DNA of 11,923 bases from Calditrichia bacterium (GCA_030430345.1 JAUIFT010000026.1:1-11923), one strand, 5' to 3'. Shown: positions 1-6,863, numbered from the stretch's first letter. The notes: generated from the sequence alone by a model not told the origin. Translations and numbers: made by a program.

Positions 1-1
1 G

Positions 2-385
2 GTCCGGGAGGTGACCGGTATTGAAGCGGTAGAGGCGTCCATCCAGGCAGCGGTACAAAACATGGCTGATAATGATATCACTAACCTCAACTTTATTTCT
101 GGTGACGCGGCCCGTACATTTCGCAAATTACGGAAAGCTGGCGAAAAGTTTGACGGTATCGTTATCGATCCACCCCGGAAAGGTGTGGAAAAATTATTGA
201 TTGAAGAAATTAGCCGTGCAGAACCGGAAAATGTTGTATATATTTCCTGCAATCCGAAGACCCTGATCAGGGACCTCGTTCATTTTCAGGAATTGGGATA
301 TACTTGCCGGGAAATTTTCCCTTTCGACATGTTTCCACAAACGCATCACGTCGAAGCTATTACCGTGTTGCGCCGGAAGCATTGA
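2..385 (+). CDS. rlmD: 23S rRNA (uracil-5-)-methyltransferase, RlmD/TrmA family, C-terminal part
   Basis: The reading frame is already open at base 2, so the gene is cut by the left edge and only the last 127 codons are present. What remains is the end of the SAM-dependent Rossmann-like methyltransferase domain. It has the DPPRKG motif (167-184), the SCNP motif with the catalytic nucleophile Cys (codon 248-250) and the DMFPQTHHVE ending, whose Glu (353-355) is the general base in this family. Enzymes of this family make 5-methyluridine in RNA with S-adenosylmethionine, through a covalent Cys-uracil intermediate. The family call is firm. The choice of RlmD (U1939 of 23S rRNA) over RlmCD or TrmA is inference, because the N-terminal TRAM domain and any iron-sulfur cysteines lie outside the window. 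No convincing terminator follows the stop codon. Confidence 0.88.
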   Translation, partial: VREVTGIEAVEASIQAAVQNMADNDITNLNFISGDAARTFRKLRKAGEKFDGIVIDPPRKGVEKLLIEEISRAEPENVVYISCNPKTLIRDLVHFQELGYTCREIFPFDMFPQTHHVEAITVLRRKH

Positions 386-894
386 TCTTTCGTATGATGG
401 ATTTATTTCAGCTGCAGGCTTTACTGCATCGTTCTATGGACGTAAATAAATCCTACCCGCTTTTTGCCTGCCAAGATGCAAGCAGGCGCCAAGCGGCAAT
501 CCAACATTTAAGTATATCGGCCGGATGCCATATGGTTAAATGATTATTTCAAAACAAATGCTCGACAACTTCCAGGTCTTGCCGATTCTGGCAAGCAGCG
601 GGAGACCTATTTTTTATAATGATTTTTATTAAGCAATTTGGTATCGGGCATTAAAAAAATTAGTCACGGATCAACCCGGATTTAAACCAGAGCTTATTCC
701 TTGATAAGTTATTGTTTTTTATCGTTTTTTAACTGGAATTGTATTTTTTAAAGTGACATCTCCATTCATCCTGAGTCCTTCAACAAGTTCAGAATAAATG
801 GAGGTGTTTTAAAAACAGATACTTACACAGGAATAAGATCTACAGATTTAAAAAGATTTTGGGTCAATTTTTTCGGTGGCCCAATAAAAATGAC
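386..894. other. Gene-free region between the methyltransferase and the IS element
   Basis: About 510 bp, becoming very AT-rich after about position 600. No ORF with a credible ribosome binding site or recognisable product is seen. It contains a 6-bp stem gcctgc/gcaggc (466-471 and 482-487), the palindromic repeat at 756-807, and a 7-pair stem (859-865 with 878-884) just before the IS. None of these hairpins is followed by a T tract on the plus strand. A 30-codon ATG ORF at 540 has no Shine-Dalgarno sequence and is not called. The stretch may hold the promoterless 3' region of the upstream gene plus old insertion scars. Confidence 0.6.
756..807. repeat. Degenerate palindromic intergenic repeat (REP/MITE-like)
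   Basis: The arms acatctccattcatcctgag (756-775) and the reverse complement of ttcagaataaatggaggtgt (788-807) match over most of 20 bases. Nearly all mismatches are transitions. The core resembles the cctgag-tccttcgacaag-ctcagg palindrome that I know as a frequent intergenic repeat in Bacteroidota-like and other environmental genomes. Here it differs from the ideal by G-to-A and C-to-T changes, so it looks like an old, decaying copy. The palindrome is seen directly. Membership of that repeat class is from memory and needs a genome-wide search. Confidence 0.6.
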
Positions 895-917
895 GGTAAT
901 GTTAAACAAATAATGCT
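895..917 (+). repeat. Left terminal inverted repeat of the IS1-family element
   Basis: This 23-base sequence matches the reverse complement of 1718-1740 at 18 positions, with 12 of the outer 13 identical. It is the presumed transposase binding and cleavage site at the upstream tip. Confidence 0.8.
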
Positions 918-985
918 CCATACCAATAGAAGTTGTAAATTGAGTTTGCGAAAACCAAGAACAACTTTCTATAAGCAGGAGCATT
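912..985 (+). promoter_or_regulatory. Fold-back leader that hides the transposase ribosome binding site
   Basis: Two nested stems are seen. The outer stem pairs aatgctcc (912-919) with ggagcatt (978-985) perfectly over 8 bp, and its right arm contains most of the Shine-Dalgarno AGGAG (977-981). The inner stem pairs aatagaagttgt (925-936, from 926) with acaactttctat (961-972) over 11 pairs with a one-base bulge, leaving a 24-nt loop. A transcript entering the IS from outside would carry both arms and mask the translation start. A transcript starting inside the loop would not. This is the logic known for IS10 and IS200 against impinging transcription; applying it to this IS1 relative is inference. 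Confidence 0.55.
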
Positions 986-989
986 GATT

Positions 990-1733
990 ATGGTATCAAA
1001 AATATTGTGTCCATCATGTTACTCTCCAAATTACAAACGAAACGGGTATACACACAATCAAAAACAAAATCATTATTGCAAAGACTGCGGACGGCAATTC
1101 ATACTCAACCCTGAATGGCAACCGATCAGTGATATGAAGAAAGAATATATTCAAAGATTGCTTTTAGAACGCATTTCCTTACGCGGTATTTGCCGGGTGC
1201 TAAGTGTGAGTATTCAATGGTTGCTCCAGTTTATTGTAGATGTGTATGATGAGCTATCTGATGATCTGAACATAAACCTACAACTCATTCAAAAACAGTA
1301 TGATGTGGAGATCCTTCGGTTTAATGCCCAGGCCGATGAAATGTGGAGTTTTGTCGCCTGTAAATCAAATAAACAATGGATTTGGCTGGCAATGGATGCT
1401 AAAAGCCGGCAAATTATTGCCTTTCATGTCGGCGATCGAGGCCGCAACAGTGCCCGGGCATTGTGGGATAAAATTCCGGAACCCTACAAACAAAATGCGA
1501 CCTTCTATACCGACAATTGGGATGCTTATCTGGATGTAATTCCATCACACCAGCATAAAGTGGTAGATAAACAGTCTGGTAAAACCTCCTATATTGAACG
1601 ATTTAATTGCACTTTGAGGCAAAGGAATTCCCGGCTGGTGAGGAAAACATTGTCGTTTTCAAAAAAACTGGAGAATCATATCGGTTCAATCAAATATTTT
1701 ATTTGTCATTATAATGCAGCCTTACAGGTTTAA
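990..1733 (+). CDS. IS1-family transposase, single-ORF type
   Basis: A DDE transposase of 247 residues that catalyses cut-and-paste or copy-type movement of the surrounding element. The N-terminal InsA-like part carries a zinc-binding Cys set C7, C10, C30 and C33, followed by a helix-turn-helix-like region to about residue 90. The InsB-like catalytic part has DEMWSFV (Asp116), YTDNWDAY (Asp175) and IERFN (Glu203), then the family signature TLRQRNSRLVRKTLSFSK. The ATG at 990 is preferred over an in-frame TTG at 984 because AGGAG (977-981) sits 8 nt upstream. Classical IS1 joins InsA and InsB by a -1 frameshift; here both parts lie in one frame, as in some cyanobacterial and archaeal relatives. 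All key residues are present, so the enzyme is probably functional. Its stop codon lies within the right inverted repeat. Confidence 0.93.
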   Translation: MVSKILCPSCYSPNYKRNGYTHNQKQNHYCKDCGRQFILNPEWQPISDMKKEYIQRLLLERISLRGICRVLSVSIQWLLQFIVDVYDELSDDLNINLQLIQKQYDVEILRFNAQADEMWSFVACKSNKQWIWLAMDAKSRQIIAFHVGDRGRNSARALWDKIPEPYKQNATFYTDNWDAYLDVIPSHQHKVVDKQSGKTSYIERFNCTLRQRNSRLVRKTLSFSKKLENHIGSIKYFICHYNAALQV

Positions 1734-1740
1734 CACTACC
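1718..1740 (-). repeat. Right terminal inverted repeat of the IS1-family element
   Basis: Partner of 895-917. The transposase stop codon TAA (1731-1733) lies within it, so the gene runs right up to the element's tip. Confidence 0.8.
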
Positions 1741-1878
1741 AAATTTTCAAATTATTCATGTTAGGGTATTAAACCCGTTTTATCACTTACCCTAATGCGT
1801 GTATCTGTGATTTCGATATGCTTTCGAATGCACGTTGTCCTATTTACGTAAGATTGCGTAACAGACAGCGTTTTAGTA
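1741..1878. other. Right flank of the IS, gene-free, with small dyads
   Basis: No coding region is seen here. The stretch has a perfect 8-bp inverted repeat ttagggta/taccctaa (1761-1768 and 1788-1795, 19-nt spacer) directly outside the IS. It also has an almost perfect 18-bp dyad ttacgtaagattgcgtaa (1844-1861) just upstream of the candidate promoter, where a regulator could bind. The functions are unknown. Confidence 0.45.
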
Positions 1879-1906
1879 TTTGGTTTTACTGGGCTTATGA
1901 TATAAT
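1879..1906 (+). promoter_or_regulatory. Candidate sigma70-like promoter of the secreted lyase gene
   Basis: A perfect TATAAT (1901-1906) lies 16 bp after a weak -35 element tttggt (1879-1884). Transcription would begin near 1913 and give a leader of about 130 nt. Many members of this superphylum use different promoter consensus sequences, so the match could be fortuitous in AT-rich DNA. Confidence 0.4.
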
Positions 1907-1912
1907 TCTACT

Positions 1913-2044
1913 TTTTCAGAGCACCTGGGAAAGGGGTGCCGCTTTTGAGTTGACAATCGATCTTGAGGAGGGTCGTGAGTCGGGGTTTTAGGCAGATCAG
2001 GATGAATATCTGCTTCATTTTCACACTTTATGAGTGAGGTTAAC
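1913..2044 (+). promoter_or_regulatory. Hairpin-rich 5' leader of the secreted lyase gene
   Basis: Three short stems are seen: gcacc/ggtgc (1921-1925 with 1935-1939), cgatc/ggtcg (1958-1962 with 1971-1975, one G-U pair) and gcagat/atctgc (1992-1997 with 2008-2013). The GAGG ribosome binding site follows at 2036-2039. The G-rich segment between them resembles no riboswitch class that I recognise. It may be a regulated leader or simply unselected secondary structure. Confidence 0.3.
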
Positions 2045-5000
2045 ATGTTGAGGAGAGTAACTTTAGGGTTATTACTAACCCTTATGGGGGTACTGTTTCC
2101 TTGCCTGCAGATATTTGGGCAAGAAGACAATATCTGGATCAGTCCCCAGGAAATATATCAATTACCAACCGAAGGGGCGGCCTGGAATTCTTTAAAATCC
2201 GAAGCCGATAAATCTACGGGCTCCCCTAACCTTTCTAACCAGAACGATAATACCAATGTACGAGTGATGGCGAAAGCGCTCATGTTTGTCCGAACAGGGA
2301 CTGAACGTTATCGCCAGGATGTTATCGAAGCTTGTATGGATGCTATTGGCACTGAGTCCGGCGGTCGTACACTTGCGCTTGGGCGGGAACTGATGGCGTA
2401 TGTTATTGCTGCCGGTTTGGTAGGGTTACCGGCAGAAGAAGATGAAAATTTCCGTGATTGGTTAAGCGATGTGCTCGATAAAAACCTTCAGGGAAAAACT
2501 TTGAGATCCACTCACCGGGAGCGTCCGAATAATTGGGGGCGTGTTTGCGGTGCCAGCCGGGCAGCCGTTGCAGTATACCTGGGAAATAATAATGAATTAG
2601 CAGAATGCGCTGCAATTTTTCGAGGCTGGTTAGGGGACCGTAATGCCTACAATGACTTCAAATACGGCAGCGACCTGAGCTGGCAGGCTGATCCGGATAA
2701 GCCTGTGGGTATCAACCCGTTAGGCGCTTATAAAAATGGACGTTCTATCGATGGCGTTTTACCGGAAGAAATGCGCCGTTCCGGTAGTTTCACCTGGCCG
2801 CCGCCTTCCGAAAATTATGTTTATGAAGCGCTGCAAGGGGCAGTTGCTATGGCGGTGATTCTTTCCCGCAATGGCTACCCGGATGTTTGGAACTGGGAAG
2901 ATAAGGCCTTGTTGCGCGCATTTCACTGGCTCTATTACCAGGCCGATTTTCCTGCTGACGGGGACGACGGCTGGCTGCCTCACCTGATAAATTTTTATTA
3001 CAACGGAGCAAATTTTTATGCGCCAGTTCCGGCCACACCGGGCAAAAATGCCGGTTGGGCAGACTGGACGCATGGAGAAAGAGATGTTGTTGAACAGGTC
3101 TATCTGACCCTGAATACTAGCGGTAACGGCAGTGCTTCTGCGCAGCCATCTGGTGGGATCTACAACATTGGAGAAACGGTGGATTTATCCGCAGACGCTG
3201 GCAACGGTTATATCTTCAGCCATTGGAGCGGGGATGCTGGCGGAAATAACAGCTCGACTTCAATCGTTATGAATGAAGATAAAGCGGTAACTGCGCATTT
3301 TATACCGGAAGAAAATTACAGCTTAACTGTCCACTCCGATGGTGGAGGAACTGTAACAATTGATCCACCGGGAGGCTTCTACAGTCCGGGCAGCAATATC
3401 ACCCTAACCGCTGAGCCGTTTCCCGGGTATATTTTTACCGGCTGGCAGAATGATCTTGGTGGCGCTGCCAATCCTGCCAGTCTGGTCATGAATGAAGACA
3501 AGATAGTGATTGCTAATTTTGAGGAGCAGGTTGCCGGAAATGGTCCGATTGTTCATTATGAAACTAAAAATGGCGGGGCTTCCGGCACACAAGTTTCAAC
3601 CGCGGGTAGCCTGGAGAATGTGTCGGGTCATGTCTATTATGCGGCAATTACCATGAAAAAACTGGAAGCAGTAACCAGTGTGTCAGGATTGGGTTTAACC
3701 TGGAGAAGGGAAGCAAGCCAATGCGCTGGCAGATTGCAGACTGGCGTTGAAATTTGGTCGGCTTGGGGGGATGGAGGAACAAACGGAAAAGTAACTGCCG
3801 AATTTGATGGCAACGTGTCTAATGCGGCGATATCAGTCAGCCGTTATAGCGGCGTCAGTACCTCCAGTCCGCTGGTGGGAATTTTGCAGGGAAATAGCAA
3901 TGGCCTGAATGGGCAATGCGGCAATGGCACAGATAACAATCAGTATAATTTCACTACTTATAACACCATCGATAGCCTCTTCATTTTTAGTGCAATCGCG
4001 CATCGGAACCGCCGTCACAGTCCTGGTCCGGGGTTCACCGAACGTGTACACATGCATCAGGGCGGCGGGGGAAGCACTGCCGGATTGTCTGTAATGGATC
4101 GCTGTATATCCGGTACCACAACTGTGAGCGTCAACGGTACTTTCAATAGTTCTGTCGACTGGGCAGTTATCGGATTGTTGTTAAGGCCGGCCAGCAACAG
4201 CTTCCAGCCGGAACAGTATACTTTAACAACTATTGAATCCGGCAATGGGGATGTATTGTTAAATCCTGACGGCGGCGTTTATGATGAGGGCACTGCGGTT
4301 GAAGTATATGCCGAAGCAAATGTTGGATCCGTATTCGACCATTGGGAAGGCGACTTAAATGGTACTGCCAATCCAGCCGATTTGGTTATGGACAGCGACA
4401 AGACGGTGACGGCCGTCTTTACGGATTTACCAGAATATGATCTAAATGTGGAAATTGTCGGCAACGGAAATGTTTCCGCCGATCCCTCAAATGGGCCTTA
4501 CCTGACCGGTACAACGGTAACGTTAACTGCTACTGCGCAGGAAGGCTATGAATTTAGCGGTTGGAGTGGTGATTTAAGTGGCACATCTAATCAAACCACA
4601 ATAACAATGGATAGTGACAAATCCGTCACTGCCACTTTTCTGGAAGTGATACAGCCGGAATATAGTCTTGCGGTAAACATTGCCGGGAATGGCACTGTCT
4701 CGGTCAATCCGGATCAAAATACTTACCCCGCAGGAACTGAGGTGATATTAACCGCCACGCCGCAGGATGGCTACGAGTTTAGCGGTTGGAGTGGCGATAT
4801 AAGCGCTACAGCCAATCAGACCGCAATTACGATGGATAGCGATAAGTCCGTGACAGCAACCTTTACCGAAGTGATACCGCCGAGTTATAATTTGACGGTT
4901 GAAATTGTTGGCAATGGCATTGTCGATGTAAGTCCAGCTGCTGGCCCTTACCCCGCAGGAACTGAGGTGATATTAACCGCCACGCCGCAGGAAGGCTACG

Positions 5001-6787
5001 CATTTAGCAGCTGGAGCGGGGATCTGAGCGGTAACGAGAATTCTGCGACAGTAATAATGGATAGTGACAAAACGATAATAGCTACATTTACACTAATTCA
5101 GGGACAAACATTCACCCTGACTACATCTGCTACCGGGGCCGGGTCTATAACTTTGGATCCGGAAGGCGGCACTTATAATGAGGGAACGGTTGTTACCCTG
5201 ACGGCTGAGCCACAAGCAGGTTATGAGTTTAGTGGTTGGGACGGGCACCTATCCGGTAATGCCAATCCCGCGACGCTTATAATGGATAGTGACAAATCTG
5301 TGACGGCAACTTTTACGGAGGTGATTCCGGAAGTTTATAATCTGACGGTAGAAACCACTGGCAACGGTACTGTTGATGTGACTCCGGACCTTTCTGTTTA
5401 TCCGGCCGGAACGACGATAATATTAACTGCTACTGCGCAGGAAGGCTATGAGTTTAGTGGTTGGAACGGAGACTTAAGTGGTAATGCCAATCCGGCCTCA
5501 TTAGTAATGAACAGTGATAAAATTGTGAATGCTGTGTTCACAGAAATTCCTCCAACGCAATATGATTTGACGGTTCAGATCAGTGGAGAGGGAGAAGTAG
5601 TGCTCGATCCGGCAGGCGGTACCTATGATGAAGGAACAGTTGTTACCCTGACAGCAACGCCGGATGAGGGGTATACGTTTCTGCGTTGGGCAGGAGACTT
5701 GAGTGGAACATCCAGCACGGCACAGATTACCATGGATGCGCACAAAACCGTAGGCGCCGTTTTTGAACCAATACAGGTCACTAATATAACCCGGGAAGCG
5801 GTTCAACTCGGTAGTTCCACGAACTCTTCCAGCGTTAGTACTGGCAGCAACCTTACAGCTGTAGACGAAGATGTTTACTTGGCAACAGTCTCTATGAATA
5901 AATATCAAATAGTGTCCAGGGTCGATGGACTTGGCCTGAATTGGGAACTGGTTAAGGAAATATGCTCTGGTAGAAGCAATAGTGGCGTTTCGGTTTGGGT
6001 GGGACGCGGAACAGCCAGTCAGAACGGAAGAGTAACTGCCCGTTTGCAATCCCGTGCGGAGAGTGCTGTTATCGCGGTTGTCCGCTACAGCGGTGTTTCT
6101 CAGGATTATCCGATTGGTGAGCGCATTGGTGTAAATACGAATGGCATAAACGGTAGCTGCCTGAATGGTGGTGCTACCAGCAGCTTTGAGAATACAATTA
6201 ATACGCCGGTGGAAAACTGCGTTATTTTTAATGCGGTAGCCGTTCGCCACCGGGTATTGACACCAGGCAACGGATATGAGAAAATTGTAGAATCCTATCA
6301 TGGTTCGGGCGGCAGTACCACCGGCCTTGCAATTCAGGAACGTTTGATTGAAAATTCCGGAACGGCAACGGTTGATGCGACATTGGATAATATCGTCGAT
6401 TGGGCCCATGTCGCTCTGGTGCTTATTCCAAACAATTCGCTCGAAGGTGCTACACTGGGCGGAAAAGATATGAATTTGAACAACGATGATAACCTGAGAG
6501 TGCTACCGAAAACGATTCAATTACTACAAAATTACCCCAATCCCTTCAACGGGGAAACAACGATCCAGTATGCATTACCGGAACAAATGACTGTTCAGTT
6601 GAAAATTTATGATACCGCAGGCAGAGAAGTGCTGACCCTGGTGAATGAGTCCCAGGATGCCGGTATTTATAGTTATCGTTGGCAAGGACAGGCATATAAT
6701 GGACTTCCGGTGAGCTCCGGCTTTTATTTTATTCGATTGAGTGCGGGTACCTCTCATCAGGTTAAGAAAATGATTTACCAGAAATAA
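2045..6787 (+). CDS. Secreted alginate-lyase-like protein with InlB-type repeats and type IX sorting domain
   Basis: A 1580-residue exported protein, probably a polysaccharide lyase acting outside the cell. A Sec signal peptide covers residues 1 to about 26 (MLRR, then a Leu-rich core). Residues 27 to about 350 resemble the alpha/alpha-toroid alginate lyase fold, with RPNNWG (160-165), DGVLPEEMRRSG (236-247) and PGKNAGWADWTHG at the end. Nine InlB B-repeat/Flg_new_2-like units (YxLTV...GYEFSGWSGDLSG...MDSDKSVTATF) follow: two at 353 to about 495 and seven at 725-1244. An unrecognised 219-residue domain occurs twice, at 500-718 and 1245-1463. Residues 1490-1580 form the type IX secretion sorting domain (QNYPNPFN, then ALPEQMTVQLKIYDTAGREV). 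The ATG at 2045 is preferred over 2030, since GAGG (2036-2039) precedes it and the signal peptide then begins properly. Substrate is not predictable. In classical AlgL the motif is NNH with catalytic His; here Trp takes that place, so the mechanism may differ. Confidence 0.85.
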   Translation: MLRRVTLGLLLTLMGVLFPCLQIFGQEDNIWISPQEIYQLPTEGAAWNSLKSEADKSTGSPNLSNQNDNTNVRVMAKALMFVRTGTERYRQDVIEACMDAIGTESGGRTLALGRELMAYVIAAGLVGLPAEEDENFRDWLSDVLDKNLQGKTLRSTHRERPNNWGRVCGASRAAVAVYLGNNNELAECAAIFRGWLGDRNAYNDFKYGSDLSWQADPDKPVGINPLGAYKNGRSIDGVLPEEMRRSGSFTWPPPSENYVYEALQGAVAMAVILSRNGYPDVWNWEDKALLRAFHWLYYQADFPADGDDGWLPHLINFYYNGANFYAPVPATPGKNAGWADWTHGERDVVEQVYLTLNTSGNGSASAQPSGGIYNIGETVDLSADAGNGYIFSHWSGDAGGNNSSTSIVMNEDKAVTAHFIPEENYSLTVHSDGGGTVTIDPPGGFYSPGSNITLTAEPFPGYIFTGWQNDLGGAANPASLVMNEDKIVIANFEEQVAGNGPIVHYETKNGGASGTQVSTAGSLENVSGHVYYAAITMKKLEAVTSVSGLGLTWRREASQCAGRLQTGVEIWSAWGDGGTNGKVTAEFDGNVSNAAISVSRYSGVSTSSPLVGILQGNSNGLNGQCGNGTDNNQYNFTTYNTIDSLFIFSAIAHRNRRHSPGPGFTERVHMHQGGGGSTAGLSVMDRCISGTTTVSVNGTFNSSVDWAVIGLLLRPASNSFQPEQYTLTTIESGNGDVLLNPDGGVYDEGTAVEVYAEANVGSVFDHWEGDLNGTANPADLVMDSDKTVTAVFTDLPEYDLNVEIVGNGNVSADPSNGPYLTGTTVTLTATAQEGYEFSGWSGDLSGTSNQTTITMDSDKSVTATFLEVIQPEYSLAVNIAGNGTVSVNPDQNTYPAGTEVILTATPQDGYEFSGWSGDISATANQTAITMDSDKSVTATFTEVIPPSYNLTVEIVGNGIVDVSPAAGPYPAGTEVILTATPQEGYAFSSWSGDLSGNENSATVIMDSDKTIIATFTLIQGQTFTLTTSATGAGSITLDPEGGTYNEGTVVTLTAEPQAGYEFSGWDGHLSGNANPATLIMDSDKSVTATFTEVIPEVYNLTVETTGNGTVDVTPDLSVYPAGTTIILTATAQEGYEFSGWNGDLSGNANPASLVMNSDKIVNAVFTEIPPTQYDLTVQISGEGEVVLDPAGGTYDEGTVVTLTATPDEGYTFLRWAGDLSGTSSTAQITMDAHKTVGAVFEPIQVTNITREAVQLGSSTNSSSVSTGSNLTAVDEDVYLATVSMNKYQIVSRVDGLGLNWELVKEICSGRSNSGVSVWVGRGTASQNGRVTARLQSRAESAVIAVVRYSGVSQDYPIGERIGVNTNGINGSCLNGGATSSFENTINTPVENCVIFNAVAVRHRVLTPGNGYEKIVESYHGSGGSTTGLAIQERLIENSGTATVDATLDNIVDWAHVALVLIPNNSLEGATLGGKDMNLNNDDNLRVLPKTIQLLQNYPNPFNGETTIQYALPEQMTVQLKIYDTAGREVLTLVNESQDAGIYSYRWQGQAYNGLPVSSGFYFIRLSAGTSHQVKKMIYQK
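3542..4198 (+). repeat. First copy (A) of an unrecognised 219-residue domain
   Basis: Residues 500-718 of the secreted protein. Landmarks are VSGLGLTW, NGKVTAEF, AISVSRYSGVS, GNSNGLNGQC, GGGGSTAGLSV and SVDWAVIGLLLRP. It aligns throughout with copy B. Cys560 and Cys625 are spaced exactly as the two Cys of copy B, suggesting a disulfide. The beta-rich, Gly/Ser/Asn-rich composition suggests a beta-sandwich module, possibly carbohydrate-binding; that is inference. Confidence 0.65.
4436..5560 (+). repeat. Five exact 225-bp tandem repeat units within the lyase gene
   Basis: Units begin at 4436, 4661, 4886, 5111 and 5336, each 75 codons long and with no length change between them. They encode the fourth to eighth InlB-B-like repeats. 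Flanking units (725-797 and 1173-1244 in residues) differ slightly in length. DNA identity is high in places: 4722-4767 is identical over 46 bp to 4947-4992, and 4523-4551 over 29 bp to 5423-5451. Such identity in register favours unequal crossing-over or gene conversion, so copy number may vary between strains. Confidence 0.85.
5777..6433 (+). repeat. Second copy (B) of the unrecognised 219-residue domain
   Basis: Residues 1245-1463 of the secreted protein, placed between the last InlB-type repeat and the sorting domain. It shares with copy A the blocks VDGLGLNW, NGRVTARL, AVVRYSGVS, NTNGINGSC, GSGGSTTGLAI and IVDWAHVALVLIP. Cys1307 and Cys1372 are 65 residues apart, as in copy A. The DNA is well diverged from copy A, so this is an old duplication or independent acquisition rather than a recent copy. 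Confidence 0.65.
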
Positions 6788-6791
6788 ATCG

Positions 6792-6820
6792 CGAAACGTT
6801 TCACCCTCCGGAATGTTTCG
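6792..6820 (+). terminator. Hairpin directly after the lyase stop codon
   Basis: The arms 6792-6802 and 6810-6820 form 11 pairs including two G-U pairs, with a 7-nt loop. It starts 5 bases after the stop codon. No T tract follows, so on its own it is more likely a 3' stabilising hairpin than a terminator. Confidence 0.45.
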
Positions 6821-6835
6821 TGCTGTAGTGCATGA

Positions 6836-6863
6836 AAAGACTGTCAATTTTTTGGCAGTCTTT
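6836..6863 (+). terminator. Probable intrinsic terminator of the lyase gene
   Basis: The stem aaagactgtc/ggcagtcttt (6836-6845 with 6854-6863) has 10 pairs with one G-U pair, and an 8-nt T-rich loop. The right arm ends in TTT, followed by cgtgttgc, so the T tract is short. Its position 50-75 bp after the gene supports a terminator role. Confidence 0.6.

Larger units (their letters stand above)
895..1740 (+). mobile_element. Insertion sequence of the IS1 family, 846 bp
   Basis: The ends are defined by imperfect inverted repeats of 23 bp. The outer 13 bases are ggtaatgttaaac on the left and ggtagtgttaaac (reverse complement) on the right. They enclose a single transposase gene whose stop codon lies inside the right repeat, a compact arrangement like that of IS1. 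IS1 itself is 768 bp with 8-9 bp target duplications. The 9 bases outside each end here (aaaaatgac and aaattttca) do not match, so no target duplication is visible. The element is either old, has lost a flank by recombination, or its real tips differ by a few bases. The element appears intact and probably once mobile. Confidence 0.87.

Noticed and set aside
304..543. A 79-codon plus-strand frame overlapping the end of the methyltransferase
   Set aside because: It lies in another frame of a recognised gene for a third of its length, lacks a ribosome binding site, and has no protein-like motif.
540..632. A 30-codon ATG frame in the gene-free region
   Set aside because: No Shine-Dalgarno sequence, no recognisable similarity, and it lies in AT-rich DNA.
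1950..1955. A perfect TTGACA hexamer upstream of the lyase gene
   Set aside because: No acceptable -10 element follows at 15-19 bp; TATAAT at 1901-1906 lies upstream of it, not downstream.
1921..2013. A c-di-GMP or other known riboswitch in the lyase leader
   Set aside because: The conserved sequence elements of the classes I know were not seen, so only an unspecified structured leader is reported.
2030..2044. ATG at 2030 as the lyase start
   Set aside because: It has no ribosome binding site and would place five polar residues before the signal peptide; ATG 2045 has GAGG at the right distance.
4436..5560. Regular repeats as a possible CRISPR array
   Set aside because: The period is 225 bp with no short repeat-spacer alternation, and the units encode InlB-B-like protein repeats in one frame.
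5501..6409. A 302-codon open frame on the minus strand within the lyase gene
   Set aside because: It is antisense to a strongly supported coding region with clear domain homology, and its translation has no recognisable motif.
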